Source: DASPWW01 sp963803425 (GTDB taxonomy: Bacteria > Actinomycetota > Thermoleophilia > Solirubrobacterales > 70-9). Taken from it: 64,000 nucleotides of DNA. Of this stretch, positions 51,657 through 60,767 are shown one piece after another. How positions within the stretch are numbered: position 1 is the stretch's first letter; each line of letters starts with the position of its first letter. The DNA lies in the NCBI GenBank assembly GCA_963803425.1, contig CAWDMA010000001.1, forward strand, positions 682,001 through 746,000, read 5' to 3'. The notes beneath the pieces were generated by a model. That model had not been told where the DNA came from, searched no databases, and worked only from the letters and a program-made list of their open reading frames with translations. A program made the translations under genes and the position numbers.

Positions 51657-52247
51657 CTACCGGTGTCCGGCGGCGCTCGTCCGCGCGGGTAGGGTGGGCG
51701 AGATGACGCCTCGCCGCCGCAGAGCAACCGACGTCGCCTCCGCCACGGTCACCCCGATCAACGCTCCCGCGACCACGTCGCCGGGATAGTGCACCCCGGT
51801 ATGGACCCTGGAGTAGGCCACCAGCGCGGCGAGCGCGCGCAGCGGGATCGCCGCCGCCGGCCATACCGCGCCGACGCCGTGCGCGAAGGCGAACGCCGCG
51901 GCCGCGTGCCCGGAGGGGAACGAGCGGGTGGTGGGCATCCGCACGTGCCGCGCGATCGGGACGTCCTGCGCGACGCGGTCGGGGCGGCGGCGACGCGCGA
52001 ACGGCTTGATCGCGGCGTTCACGATCGCCGAGGTCGCCGCGATCGACGCGACCCCGGTGAGCGCGGCGTGGCGGCCCTCCCGGCCGCCGAGCACGGCCAG
52101 CGCGGTCGCGCACGACAGCGACAGCCGCGAGTAGTCGGCGGCCCGCGACAGCCGCGTCAGCGCCCGGTCCAGCGCGGGGGTGGAGGTGCGGGCGATCGCT
52201 GCGTACGTCGCCACGTCGATCCGCTCTGCATCCTCGAGCCACCCCAC
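51657..52247 (-). CDS. PAP2-family membrane phosphatase
   Basis: The 196-aa protein has the three phosphatase motifs: K-x6-R-P in KPFARRRRPDR, PSGH in TRSFPSGHAAAAFAFAHG and SR-x5-H-x3-D in AYSRVHTGVHYPGDVVAG. Hydrophobic segments surround them. It would remove phosphate from a lipid such as phosphatidic acid or undecaprenyl pyrophosphate. The GTG at 52247 lies 9 nt after a minus-strand TAGGAT (52257-52262). That box overlaps the ATG of the divergent diacylglycerol-kinase-like gene, so the two share a very short control region and probably act in the same lipid cycle. Confidence 0.88.
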   Translation of the reverse strand: MGWLEDAERIDVATYAAIARTSTPALDRALTRLSRAADYSRLSLSCATALAVLGGREGRHAALTGVASIAATSAIVNAAIKPFARRRRPDRVAQDVPIARHVRMPTTRSFPSGHAAAAFAFAHGVGAVWPAAAIPLRALAALVAYSRVHTGVHYPGDVVAGALIGVTVAEATSVALRRRGVISPTLPARTSAAGHR

Positions 52248-52261
52248 GGGGGACCGATCCT

Positions 52262-53542
52262 ATGAGCCGGCGCCGTCTCGCGGCGGTGGCGGCGATCGCG
52301 CTCGCGGCGATCACCGTCGCATTCGCGGTCGAGGTCGCCATAGAGCAGGCCCTCATCGGGCTGGTCGCGACGGCCGGGGTCGTGGCGGCGCTGGCGAGCG
52401 CCTGGTACGGGGTGCTGCGCCGCCGGGTCGGGCGGGCTCTCGGCCTGGCCGTCGCGGTCGCGCTCCTCGCGGGCACCGTTGCCCTGATCATCGCCGAGGG
52501 GCGCGCGGTCGAGAGTGTCGGGGTGGCCGCCTGCGGTGTGCTCGCGGTGGGCTCCGCCCGAGCGGCGTTCGCGGTCCGGACTCCGCTGCCCTCGGCGGCG
52601 CCCCCGGGCAAGCCGGTCCTGTTCGTGAACCCGAGGTCGGGCGGAGGCAAGGCGGAGCAGCTCGGGATCGCGGCGCAGGCGCGCGCTCGCGGGATCGAGG
52701 TCGTCGAGCTCGGCCGGGGCGACGACCTCGAGGCGCTCGCCCACGACGCGGTGGCGCGAGGCGCCGACGCGCTGGCAATGGCCGGGGGCGACGGCTCGCA
52801 GGCCCTCGTTGCCGCGGTCGCATCCGACGCGGGCCTGCCGTACGCGTGCATCCCGTCGGGGACCCGCAACCACTTCGCGCTCGACCTCGGGGTCGACCGC
52901 AACGACGTGGTCGGGGGGCTCGACGCCCTGGTCGACGGCGGGGAGCGGCGCGTGGACCTCGGCGAGGTGAACGGCCGCGTGTTCGTCAACAACGTCTCGC
53001 TGGGCCTGTATGCCGAGGCGGTCCACCGGCCCGGGTATCGCGACGCCAAGCTCAGGACGCTGCTCGACACGGTCCCGGATGTGCTGGGGCCGGACGCGGA
53101 GGGCGTCGACCTGCGCTGGACCGAGCCGGACGGCGAGCAACACGAGCGCGGCGCGATGATCCTCGTCTCCAACAACCGCTACAGACTGGGCCGGCCGCTC
53201 GGATCCGGCACTCGGCCGAGGATCGACGACGGCAAGCTGGGCATCGTCCTGCTCCACGCGCCGGCGCCGCGAGGCGGGGGGGCGGGGGTGCCGTGGCTTC
53301 CGTGGCGCGAGTGGTCCGCGCCCACGTTCGAGGTCGGAGCCCACGCCCCGGTCGCGGCCGGGATCGACGGCGAGGCGACCACGCTTGACCCGCCGCTGTG
53401 CTTCTCCGTCCGCCCCGGCGCGCTCCGGGTCCGGGTGGCGCGGGGGCATCCCGGCGCATCGCCCTCGGCCCGGATCCCCGGGAGTGCCCGGGAGGCGGCG
53501 GGGGCGCTGCTGCGGATCGCTGCCGGGCGCGACCCGAGATGA
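52262..53542 (+). CDS. Diacylglycerol/sphingosine-kinase-like lipid kinase with membrane N-terminus
   Basis: About 110 residues of membrane helices (AAVAAIALAAITVAFAVEVA, GLVATAGVVAALASAWYGVL, LAVAVALLAGTVALIIAEG) precede a DAGK catalytic domain. PVLFVNPRSGGGKAEQLGIA, LAMAGGDGSQALVAAVASD (the GGDG nucleotide motif) and CIPSGTRNHFALDLGVDRND are the signature blocks, followed by RVFVNNVSLGLYAEAVHRPG. It would phosphorylate a lipid such as diacylglycerol with ATP. The divergent PAP2 phosphatase gives the reverse reaction class. An inverted repeat covers its 3' end as a probable terminator. Confidence 0.88.
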   Translation: MSRRRLAAVAAIALAAITVAFAVEVAIEQALIGLVATAGVVAALASAWYGVLRRRVGRALGLAVAVALLAGTVALIIAEGRAVESVGVAACGVLAVGSARAAFAVRTPLPSAAPPGKPVLFVNPRSGGGKAEQLGIAAQARARGIEVVELGRGDDLEALAHDAVARGADALAMAGGDGSQALVAAVASDAGLPYACIPSGTRNHFALDLGVDRNDVVGGLDALVDGGERRVDLGEVNGRVFVNNVSLGLYAEAVHRPGYRDAKLRTLLDTVPDVLGPDAEGVDLRWTEPDGEQHERGAMILVSNNRYRLGRPLGSGTRPRIDDGKLGIVLLHAPAPRGGGAGVPWLPWREWSAPTFEVGAHAPVAAGIDGEATTLDPPLCFSVRPGALRVRVARGHPGASPSARIPGSAREAAGALLRIAAGRDPR

Positions 53543-53574
53543 CGAGGGCCGCGGCTCTCGCCGCGGCCCTCGTC
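53541..53574. terminator. Bidirectional terminator hairpin
   Basis: GACGAGGGCCGCGG, a six-base loop and CCGCGGCCCTCGTC form a perfect 14-bp stem just after the lipid kinase stop and before the convergent penicillin-acylase gene end. No long U-tract follows, as is common in high-GC actinobacteria. Confidence 0.75.
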
Positions 53575-53608
53575 GGAGCGGGCCGGCCTCAGGGCCGGTG
53601 CGGCTCGC

Positions 53609-56071
53609 CTACTTCTTGAACGAGATCACCTGCTGGATGCCGCTCGGCCGGTTCGTGTAGGCCATCGGCGGCAGCAGGTTCGCGGGCCACTCGATCTGCT
53701 GATCGGTGGCGCTCGCCCGCCACGCGGCCGGGTTCGACGTGCCCTGATCGGCGGTCAGCTTCTTGCCGGCGGCCGCGAGCGCGTCCCAGATCGACGTCTG
53801 GCAGGCGCCCAGCTTGCCCCTACCGCAGTAGGAGTTCTCGAACGGCCGCTTCACCTTCTCGCCGAGCAGCTCGCCGATGTCGCGCTGCATGTACTGGTAC
53901 CAGCCGTCGTACTGGCCGCCCGGCGGCTCGTTGAACCGCGAGAACAGCGAGTCCAGCTCGTCGAGCTGGTCCGGGTTCATCCGGGTGCCCATCACGGCGT
54001 TCGCGATCGGGTCCCAGGCGCCCTGAATGATCGCGGCGCCCGGATCGTCGATCAGCCCGTCGCCGTTCAGGTCGAGCAGGTTGCCTCCGTTGGCGCGCCA
54101 CTGGACCAGCAGGTCGAGCATCTGCTGCGCCTGGGCGTTCGGGGCGGTGGAGCCCTTCAGCACCTTCTGCAGCAGCGGCACGGTCCTGATCGCCCGCACG
54201 TCCTGGGTCGCCGACGCATTCATCGCCGATGTGACGGTGGCCAGCGACCACTTGCCGGCCTTGTTCTGGAGCCGGTCCAGGTTGTAGTCGAGCAGGTCGA
54301 CCCGCGCCGCGGATCCGTTCCCGCCCCAGTTGTCGTCGGCGGCGCCGACCCCGTGGGCCGCGATGTTGTTCCAGTTGGTCAGGGTCGAGTCCTTCGGGTT
54401 GCGCCCGTGGATGTGACCGCTCTTGTTCAACCAGCCGCGCCACTCGTACTTCCCGTTCCCGTTCGTGAGCAGCCCCGGATCGACCTTGCCGGGCCGGATC
54501 GGCAGCTTCCCGCTCGTGAACTCGGCGATGTTCTTGTCGTCGATGTAGAACGAGTTGAACGTCTGCGGCGTCTGGTCCGCGGCGTTGAAGAACGTCTTCG
54601 GGTTGTGGACCCGGCCGCTCGACAGGCGCCGGTAGAAGATCTGGTCGAGCGTGTCCTTGCCGTAGCTCGACCGCTTCTGCGCGATCGCCACCTTCCGGCC
54701 GTTCACGGTGGCGTAGCCGACCACCGAGCCGTGCACGGTCTTGTAGAACTGGACCGGGTCGCCGTTCAGCGTGCCGGCGTCGAAGAACTGCATCTGCCGG
54801 CACTTGCCCTTGTACTTGTACATCGTGTCGCTGCCGCCGCACAGGGTCTCCGCGTACTGGTCGATGATGTCGCCGCTGGACGAGGTCAGCGTCGTAGCGA
54901 AGTCGCGCTGGCGACCGATCAGCATGTAGCCCGGGAACGGCCCCGAGGTGGCGCCTCGCCACCGCAGGCCGGGGGCGTTCATGTTGATCTCGTACGTGAA
55001 CCCCGGGTAGAAGTAGCCGATCTGCGGGCCGCCGACCATCAGCGGGTTCCCCGTCGTCGACGCCTGCCGGCCGATCATCAGCGTGTTCGACGCGTGACCG
55101 TCGTTCAGGGCCGCGGCCTCCGCCTCCGACTTCGACGCGGCGGCCTGTGAGGTCGCATCGGCTTCCTGATAGCTGCCCGGGTCGATGACCACGTTGCCCT
55201 TGGCGTGCTTCGGGATGTGCCCGTACTTGAACTTCCCGTCGACGCTCGTCGGGCTGCCCGGGTTCTTGAACTGGCGCAGATCGTTGAAGACGCTGAACGC
55301 CTTCTCGTTCGATCCGGTGCTCTCCAGGTTGGAGAGGAACTGGGTGCGGCGGGCCTCGTCGCCGCCGCCCTGGCCGACGAACTGTCCCTTCAGCGCGTTC
55401 AGCGCGAAGATGTCGTTCCGGGTCCACCGATCGCCCTCGACGCCGTTCGCGTCGTTGTAGTCGTTGATGCCCTCGAGGAAGGTGTCGATGTCGCGCAGCA
55501 CCTTGCGGCCCTCCTTGCCGTGCCGCTTCAGCACCTTGTTCTGCTTCGCGATCGTGTTCTCGGTCTGCTCGCTGGGCTGGAAGTTCCCGAGCGAGGCGAT
55601 CAGGCCGACCGCGCTCACGTTCGGGACGTCGACCGCGGCGGCGCGGGAGTTGTAGCGGGCGAGCTTGAGCAGGAAGGCGCGGTCCTCGGCCCCGATCCAG
55701 CCGGCCGCCCAGATTCCGCCGCTGCGGGTGTCCGCCTTCACGTGCGGGACGTTGTACTTGTCGCGAAGCAGCTGCACGCCCTGCCTCGGGACCGGCTCGT
55801 TCGTGAGCGGGCCGTCGACGCCGGCCCGGAGGCTCTCGGACTTGAAGTACGTGCCGAGGTCGGCGTTGGTGACGTTGTCGAACAGCGGGGTGAGCCCGTC
55901 GTAGAGCTTCTCCTGGCTGTCCGCGCCCGGCGGCGGCGGCACGTTGCCCCACTGTCCCGAGGGGATCACGTTGAGGGCGGTGCGAGCGGGGTCCTTGCCC
56001 ATCGCACCGGTCGGCGACATCAACAGCACCCCGAACACCACACCAAGGAAGGCCAGGCCCGTTCGCCGCAT
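53609..56071 (-). CDS. Secreted penicillin-acylase-family Ntn hydrolase
   Basis: The 820-aa protein has a signal peptide (RRTGLAFLGVVFGVLLMSPT, GAMG) and the penicillin-acylase layout. The alpha part has LLRDKYNVPHVKADTRSGGI and WAAGWIGAEDRAFLLKLARY. A linker ends at NDGHASNTLMIGRQASTTG, where Ser (about residue 326) would become the N-terminal nucleophile after autocleavage. The beta part has VGGPQIGYFYPGFTYEINMN and SGPFPGYMLIGRQRDFATTL. It hydrolyses amide bonds of acyl-amino compounds, such as acyl-homoserine lactones or beta-lactams; the substrate is unknown. ATG 56071 with GAGGAG 6 nt upstream is used. Confidence 0.88.
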   Translation of the reverse strand: MRRTGLAFLGVVFGVLLMSPTGAMGKDPARTALNVIPSGQWGNVPPPPGADSQEKLYDGLTPLFDNVTNADLGTYFKSESLRAGVDGPLTNEPVPRQGVQLLRDKYNVPHVKADTRSGGIWAAGWIGAEDRAFLLKLARYNSRAAAVDVPNVSAVGLIASLGNFQPSEQTENTIAKQNKVLKRHGKEGRKVLRDIDTFLEGINDYNDANGVEGDRWTRNDIFALNALKGQFVGQGGGDEARRTQFLSNLESTGSNEKAFSVFNDLRQFKNPGSPTSVDGKFKYGHIPKHAKGNVVIDPGSYQEADATSQAAASKSEAEAAALNDGHASNTLMIGRQASTTGNPLMVGGPQIGYFYPGFTYEINMNAPGLRWRGATSGPFPGYMLIGRQRDFATTLTSSSGDIIDQYAETLCGGSDTMYKYKGKCRQMQFFDAGTLNGDPVQFYKTVHGSVVGYATVNGRKVAIAQKRSSYGKDTLDQIFYRRLSSGRVHNPKTFFNAADQTPQTFNSFYIDDKNIAEFTSGKLPIRPGKVDPGLLTNGNGKYEWRGWLNKSGHIHGRNPKDSTLTNWNNIAAHGVGAADDNWGGNGSAARVDLLDYNLDRLQNKAGKWSLATVTSAMNASATQDVRAIRTVPLLQKVLKGSTAPNAQAQQMLDLLVQWRANGGNLLDLNGDGLIDDPGAAIIQGAWDPIANAVMGTRMNPDQLDELDSLFSRFNEPPGGQYDGWYQYMQRDIGELLGEKVKRPFENSYCGRGKLGACQTSIWDALAAAGKKLTADQGTSNPAAWRASATDQQIEWPANLLPPMAYTNRPSGIQQVISFKK

Positions 56072-56128
56072 CACATACTCCTCTCCCGCGTCATCGCAAT
56101 TCCCTTGCCTACCGACGGCAGGAAAAAC

Positions 56129-57151
56129 TTATACCAATGGCGGGATCTCTGGCTGGCTGGCCAACGCAACCGAGGCCGAGCAGCCCACGGACGCGAACGC
56201 ATCGGCGACCCGGCCGTGATCGAGCCCGCCGCTCATCACGCCCACGATCGCGCCGCCCGAGCCGGTGTAGTTCGCGGCCGCTCCGAGCTCGCGGGCGAGC
56301 TCGATCATCCCGACGTGGCGGGGATCGAGCGACGCGATCGCCCGGCGCGCGTCGAAGCTGGCGTCCATCGCACCGCCCAGCTCCGCGGCGTCGCCGGCGA
56401 CCACCGCGTCCCGGGCGCGGCGCGCCTCGGCGGCGAGCCGCGAGATCGCCTCGACCACGGCCGGCTCGCCCGCCTCGAAGCGGCTGCGCAGGTCGGAGTG
56501 GAACAGGTCCGAGGGCTCGCCGGCATCGGCGAGGTGGGCGACGAACAGCGGCGGCAGCAGCCCCGGGTCGAGCGGCTCGTACGCGCCGTGCCCCTCACGG
56601 GCGACCAGCTCCGGGTCGAAGTCCATGTAGGTGAGGCCGCCGTAGGCCTGCGCGACCCGGTCCTGGAGCCCGGCGGCGATCCGGAGCTCGCGGGTCTCGA
56701 CCGAGAGCGCCAGGTCCGGGAGCCGGTCGCGGGCCACCTCGACCTCGAGGAAATCGGCGAGCGCGACCACCGCCGCCGTCACGATCGCGCTCGAGCCCCC
56801 CAGCCCGACGGCCCGCGGGATGTCGGTGTCGTAGGTGATCGCGAAGCTCCGATCCCCGATCTCGATCCGGCGCTCCGCGCAGTGGTCGGCGAACCGCCGC
56901 ACCGCCGCCTTCAGCAGCCGCAGCCCCCCGTAGTACCCGTTCACCCGCACGTCGTCGACGAGCGCGTCGACGCTCGAGAACCGGACCTCGTCCTGGGGCG
57001 CCGGGACGATCGTGAGCTCGTCCGACTCAGTCACCGTCACCGTCGCCCCGTAGTTCGCGATCGCGAGGCTGAGCGTGCGTCCCCCGAACCCGTCCGAGGG
57101 GTTGCCGGCGAGCGCGACGCGCGCCGGGGCGGTTGCGGTGGCGGTTCTCAT
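56129..57151 (-). CDS. GHMP-family small-molecule kinase
   Basis: The 340-aa protein starts ATATAPARVALAGNPSDGFG, the first GHMP motif. It contains IPRAVGLGGSSAIVTAAVVA, the ATP-binding P-x3-G-L-G-S-S-A-like loop, and a C-terminal NYTGSGGAIVGVMSGG, the third motif. GHMP kinases phosphorylate galactose, homoserine, mevalonate or sugar acids. The start NPSDGFGGRTLSLAI is like glucuronokinase/sugar kinases of this family, so an open-ended sugar substrate is favoured. Its ATG diverges from the GlcD-like oxidase, 79 nt away. Confidence 0.8.
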   Translation of the reverse strand: MRTATATAPARVALAGNPSDGFGGRTLSLAIANYGATVTVTESDELTIVPAPQDEVRFSSVDALVDDVRVNGYYGGLRLLKAAVRRFADHCAERRIEIGDRSFAITYDTDIPRAVGLGGSSAIVTAAVVALADFLEVEVARDRLPDLALSVETRELRIAAGLQDRVAQAYGGLTYMDFDPELVAREGHGAYEPLDPGLLPPLFVAHLADAGEPSDLFHSDLRSRFEAGEPAVVEAISRLAAEARRARDAVVAGDAAELGGAMDASFDARRAIASLDPRHVGMIELARELGAAANYTGSGGAIVGVMSGGLDHGRVADAFASVGCSASVALASQPEIPPLV

Positions 57152-57230
57152 CCGGGCGCGCCAACCGTAGCCCGCCGCGCCCGGATGCGGAGCCGGGGAC
57201 GCGGCGGCATGATTCTGGTCTACTGAGCCG

Positions 57231-58598
57231 GTGATCGAGGAGGAGCTCCGCGCCGCCATCGGAGCCGACGCCGTGCTTCCGGGCGACGTGCCCGGGTACG
57301 ACGCCGACGCGACCGAGGGCCGCGGGGTGCACGGCACGCCCGACGCGGTGGCGCTGCCGGCGTCGACCGAGCAGGTCGCCGACGTGGTGCGGTGGTGCTA
57401 CGCGCACGACGTCCCGATCGTCCCGCGGGGCGGCGGCACGGGATTCGCCGGCGGCGCCGTTGCCCTGCACGGCGGGGTGGCGCTGGGGCTGGAGCGGATG
57501 GGCGCGGTCCGCGCCCTGGAGCCGCTGCTGTGGCGGATGCACGTCGAGGCCGGGGTCCGGACCGGGGACGTGCACCGGCTCGCCCGCGAGAGCGGGTTGT
57601 ACTTCCCCCCCGACCCGGGGGCGGCGGAGCAGTCGCAGATCGGCGGCAACCTGGCGACGAACGCCGGCGGCCCGCACGCGTTCAAGTACGGCGTCACCCG
57701 GGCCTGGGTCACCGGGATCGAGGCGGTCGTCCCGCCCGGCGAGGTGATCCGGGTCGGAGGCCCGATCCGCAAGGACGCCGCCGAGTACGACCTCGTCGGC
57801 CTGCTGGTCGGCTCTGAGGGGACGCTCGGCGTGATCACGGCGGCATGGCTGCGGCTGATCCCCGCCCCGGAGGCGCGGCTTCCGGTGGTCGCCTTCCACC
57901 CGGACGCGGCGGCGGGGTGCGAGGCGATCCAGCGGGTGATCGGCACCGGGCTGGAGCCGGCCGCGCTCGAGTACCTGGACGCAGGAGCGCTGGCGGCGGC
58001 GGGGGCTGCGTTCTCGGGCGGGATACCCGGCGAGGCCGGGTTCATGGTGCTCGCGGAGGCCGACGGCTCGCCGGCGGAGGCGGAGCGGCTGCAGGCGGAG
58101 CTGGTCGAGGCGCTCCGCGAGGGCGCGATCGAGGTCCGGGCGGCGGCCGAGCCGCGCGAGGCGCGCGAGGTGTGGCGGTGGCGGGACGGGGTCTCGAACG
58201 CGGTCGAGGCGCTCCGCGGCGGGAAGGTGAGCGAGGACATCGTCGTCCCGGTGGAGCGCCTCCGCGAGGCGGTCGCCGAGACCGTCGAGATCGGCGCCCG
58301 CCACGAGCTCGACGCGTGCAGCTGGGGCCACGCCGGCGACGGCAACCTGCACTCCACCTTCATCGTCCCCGGCGACGGCGAGTCCGGGCTCGACCGCGCC
58401 GAGGCGGCCGCCGAGGAGCTGTTCGAGCTGGCGCTGCGGCTGGGGGGCTCGGTGTCCGGCGAGCACGGGATCGGCTCGCTGAAGCGCGGCGGGCTGGCGC
58501 TGCAGTCGACCGGGCGGCTGGCGACGCTCCACGACGAGATCAAGGCGGCCTTCGACCCGAAGGGGCTGATGAACCCGGGCAAGAAGTCGCCCGGATAG
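57231..58598 (+). CDS. GlcD-like FAD-linked oxidase (glycolate/D-lactate type)
   Basis: The 455-aa protein has the PCMH FAD domain (HDVPIVPRGGGTGFAGGAVA, ESGLYFPPDPGAAEQSQIGG, NLATNAGGPHAFKYGVTRAW) and a C-terminal oxidase domain. In the latter, SWGHAGDGNLHSTFIVPGDG and GGSVSGEHGIGSLKRGGLAL are the conserved His/Glu motifs. It oxidises a 2-hydroxy acid such as glycolate or D-lactate and passes electrons to the respiratory chain. TCTACT ends 6 nt before the GTG, fitting a leaderless message. No glcE or glcF partner is adjacent. Confidence 0.9.
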   Translation: MIEEELRAAIGADAVLPGDVPGYDADATEGRGVHGTPDAVALPASTEQVADVVRWCYAHDVPIVPRGGGTGFAGGAVALHGGVALGLERMGAVRALEPLLWRMHVEAGVRTGDVHRLARESGLYFPPDPGAAEQSQIGGNLATNAGGPHAFKYGVTRAWVTGIEAVVPPGEVIRVGGPIRKDAAEYDLVGLLVGSEGTLGVITAAWLRLIPAPEARLPVVAFHPDAAAGCEAIQRVIGTGLEPAALEYLDAGALAAAGAAFSGGIPGEAGFMVLAEADGSPAEAERLQAELVEALREGAIEVRAAAEPREAREVWRWRDGVSNAVEALRGGKVSEDIVVPVERLREAVAETVEIGARHELDACSWGHAGDGNLHSTFIVPGDGESGLDRAEAAAEELFELALRLGGSVSGEHGIGSLKRGGLALQSTGRLATLHDEIKAAFDPKGLMNPGKKSPG

Positions 58599-58617
58599 GT
58601 CGTATCGTGAACGGCGG

Positions 58618-59073
58618 ATGACGGCGCTCACGTTCATCGACGAGCACTCCCGGCACGTCGACGCGCCGCCGGCGGCTGCCTGGGACGCGGCGCGCGCGGT
58701 CGTCGATCGCAGCTTCGACGGCTCCAGCCCGGTGATGCGGGCGTTCGCGCGGAAGGTGGTGCAGGCGCAGCCCGCCGCCCCCGCCGGCCCCCGGCCCCTG
58801 CAGCGGGGCTCCGACGTGGTCGGGTTCGAGGTGGTCGACGCGGTCGAGGGCGAGCGGCTCGCGCTCGAGGGCCGCCACCGGTTCTCGCGCTACCGGCTGG
58901 AGCTGCTGGTCGGCCCCGACGCGGGCGGATCGTGCGTTCGCGCGCTCACGTTCGCCGAGTTCCCCGGGGCGCGCGGGTGGGTGTACCGGGCGCTTGTGAT
59001 CGGCTCGCGAGCGCACGTCGTCGCCGTGCGGCGGATACTCGGCGCGGCGGCGCGCCGCGCCGAGCGTCGCTAG
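58618..59073 (+). CDS. SRPBCC-like / DUF2867-like protein (151 aa)
   Basis: The product has an SRPBCC-type outline: TFIDEHSRHVDAPPAAAWDA at the start, VVGFEVVDAVEGERLALEGR, HRFSRYRLELLVGPDAGGSC and a C-terminal helix (GWVYRALVIGSRAHVVAVRR). The ligand is unknown. The ATG lies 19 nt after the GlcD-like stop and could be co-transcribed, though a TATCGT box (58602-58607) would also allow an own start. Confidence 0.65.
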   Translation: MTALTFIDEHSRHVDAPPAAAWDAARAVVDRSFDGSSPVMRAFARKVVQAQPAAPAGPRPLQRGSDVVGFEVVDAVEGERLALEGRHRFSRYRLELLVGPDAGGSCVRALTFAEFPGARGWVYRALVIGSRAHVVAVRRILGAAARRAERR

Positions 59074-59132
59074 CCGACCTCGCCGCGCCGGCGGCGAAGC
59101 ATCCGCCGTCCGCATGCGAGAGACTGGCGCGC

Positions 59133-60410
59133 GTGCCGGCACGGATTCTGATCGCGGGGGGAGGGTTCGGCGGCTTGTACGCGGCGCGGATGCTGGAGCG
59201 AAAGCTCGGCTCCGACGCGCAGATCACGATGGTGAACGAGGACAACTTCCTCCTCTACCAGCCGCTGATCCCGGGGGTGGGGGCGGGCGAGCTCGAGCCG
59301 CGCCACGTCGTCGTCCCGCTCCGCCAGATGCTGAAGCGGACCGACCTGCGGGTCGGGACGGTGATGGGCGCCGACCCGGAGCGGCGCGTGATCACCGCGA
59401 CCGGGCCGGACGGGGTCCTGGAGCACTCCTACGACCACCTCCTGGTCGCGCTCGGCGCGGTGTCGCGCCAGCCGAACATCCCGGGGCTTGCCGGACACGC
59501 GCTCCCGTTCAAGACGGTGTTCGACGCGCTCGTGATGCGCGACAGCGTGATCTCGAGCTTCGAGACCGCCGAGCAGATCCTCGACCCCGACGAGCGCGCC
59601 TCGTGGCTCACCTACGTTTTCTGCGGCGGCGGCTACACCGGCGTCGAGGGGCTGGCCGAGCTCCAGGACTTCGCCGCGGACGTCGTGAAGCTGTACCCGC
59701 GCTGCGCCGAGCAGGGGATGAGGTGGGTGCTGGTCGAGGGCGAGCAGCGGATCATGAAGGCGCTCCCGGAGAGCCTCGCTGAGTTCACGACGAAGGAGCT
59801 CGAGAAGCGCGGGATCGAGGTGAAGACGGGGATCCGCCTCGACAAGGTCACCGACGACACCGTCCATCTCGAGAACGGCGAGGCCATCCCGGCGCGGATG
59901 CTCGTGTGGACCGCCGGGATCACCCCGTCGAAGGCGGTCGGGGACCTCAACCTGCCGCTCGACGGCCACGGCCGGATCGTCACCGACTCGAACATGCAGG
60001 TCGAGGGCCACGACAACGTGTGGGCGGTCGGCGACGCCGCCGCCGTCCCCGACCCCGCGGTGCCCGGCGAGGCCTGCCCGCAGACCGCGCAACACGCGCT
60101 CCGCCAGGGCCGCGCCGTCGGCAAGAACATCGCCGCCGCGGTCAAGGGCGGCGAGCCGAAGCCGTTCACCTACAAGACCAAGGGCCTGGTCGTCGGGCTC
60201 GGCCACGGCAGGGGTGTCGCCAGCCTGATGGGGGTGAAGCTGCGCGGATGGCCCGCCTTCTTCTTCGCCCGCACCTACCACTGGCTCGCGATGCCCGGCG
60301 CCTACCGGCGGCTGCGGCTCGCCGGCGACTGGGCGTTCTCGGCGTGGTTCCCGCGCGACTCCTCGGCGGTCGGCGGTTTGCGCGCGCCGACGAGCAGCGA
60401 GAGCGAGTAG
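59133..60410 (+). CDS. Type II NADH:quinone oxidoreductase (NDH-2)
   Basis: The 425-aa protein has two dinucleotide motifs: ILIAGGGFGGLYAARMLERK for FAD and YVFCGGGYTGVEGLAELQDF for NADH. VNEDNFLLYQPLIPGVGAGE and HDNVWAVGDAAAVPDPAVPG with CPQTAQHALRQGRAVGKNIA fit the NDH-2 family. The C-terminus (GWPAFFFARTYHWLAMPGAY) is the amphipathic membrane anchor. It oxidises NADH and reduces quinone without pumping. GTG 59133 is used because PARILIAGGG follows directly; the longer frame upstream is not protein-like. Confidence 0.92.
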   Translation: MPARILIAGGGFGGLYAARMLERKLGSDAQITMVNEDNFLLYQPLIPGVGAGELEPRHVVVPLRQMLKRTDLRVGTVMGADPERRVITATGPDGVLEHSYDHLLVALGAVSRQPNIPGLAGHALPFKTVFDALVMRDSVISSFETAEQILDPDERASWLTYVFCGGGYTGVEGLAELQDFAADVVKLYPRCAEQGMRWVLVEGEQRIMKALPESLAEFTTKELEKRGIEVKTGIRLDKVTDDTVHLENGEAIPARMLVWTAGITPSKAVGDLNLPLDGHGRIVTDSNMQVEGHDNVWAVGDAAAVPDPAVPGEACPQTAQHALRQGRAVGKNIAAAVKGGEPKPFTYKTKGLVVGLGHGRGVASLMGVKLRGWPAFFFARTYHWLAMPGAYRRLRLAGDWAFSAWFPRDSSAVGGLRAPTSSESE

Positions 60411-60425
60411 GGCGGCGCGCCCGGC

Positions 60426-60707
60426 TCAGCCGGAGAAGCGCTCGACGAGCGCGGCGGCGTAGTGGTCCTCCCACCTGCCGCCGGGGTCGTTCTCGGTGAA
60501 CTCCCTGTCGCACCGAACGAGCATGTAGGTGAGCTCGCTCCGCACCGGCTTCGTCCCGAGCAGGTCGCCCAGCTCGGACAGGTTGACGAGCCAGTTCGAG
60601 TACCACGAGGCCCAGTCGTCGTCGGCCCCGTCGGTGATCCGGAAGACCTGGTGGTGCGTCTCGCCCGCCTCGTGCAGGAGCTCGGCGATCTTCGCGGTGT
60701 CGGCCAT
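60426..60707 (-). CDS. Conserved hypothetical protein (93 aa)
   Basis: The product is helical and acidic: ADTAKIAELLHEAGETHHQV, FRITDGADDDWASWYSNWLV, DLLGTKPVRSELTYMLVRCD and WEDHYAAALVERF. Trp pairs such as DDDWASWYSNWL make it distinctive, and similar small proteins occur in actinobacteria without known function. A TAGACT box (60715-60720, minus strand) lies 7 nt before the ATG, the same layout as the encapsulin operon. It converges with NDH-2. Confidence 0.7.
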   Translation of the reverse strand: MADTAKIAELLHEAGETHHQVFRITDGADDDWASWYSNWLVNLSELGDLLGTKPVRSELTYMLVRCDREFTENDPGGRWEDHYAAALVERFSG

Positions 60708-60767
60708 CGCGGCCAGTCTACGCCCGGGGATCAGTCGGCGCGGCCGCCCGGCTGATATAGACCGGGC

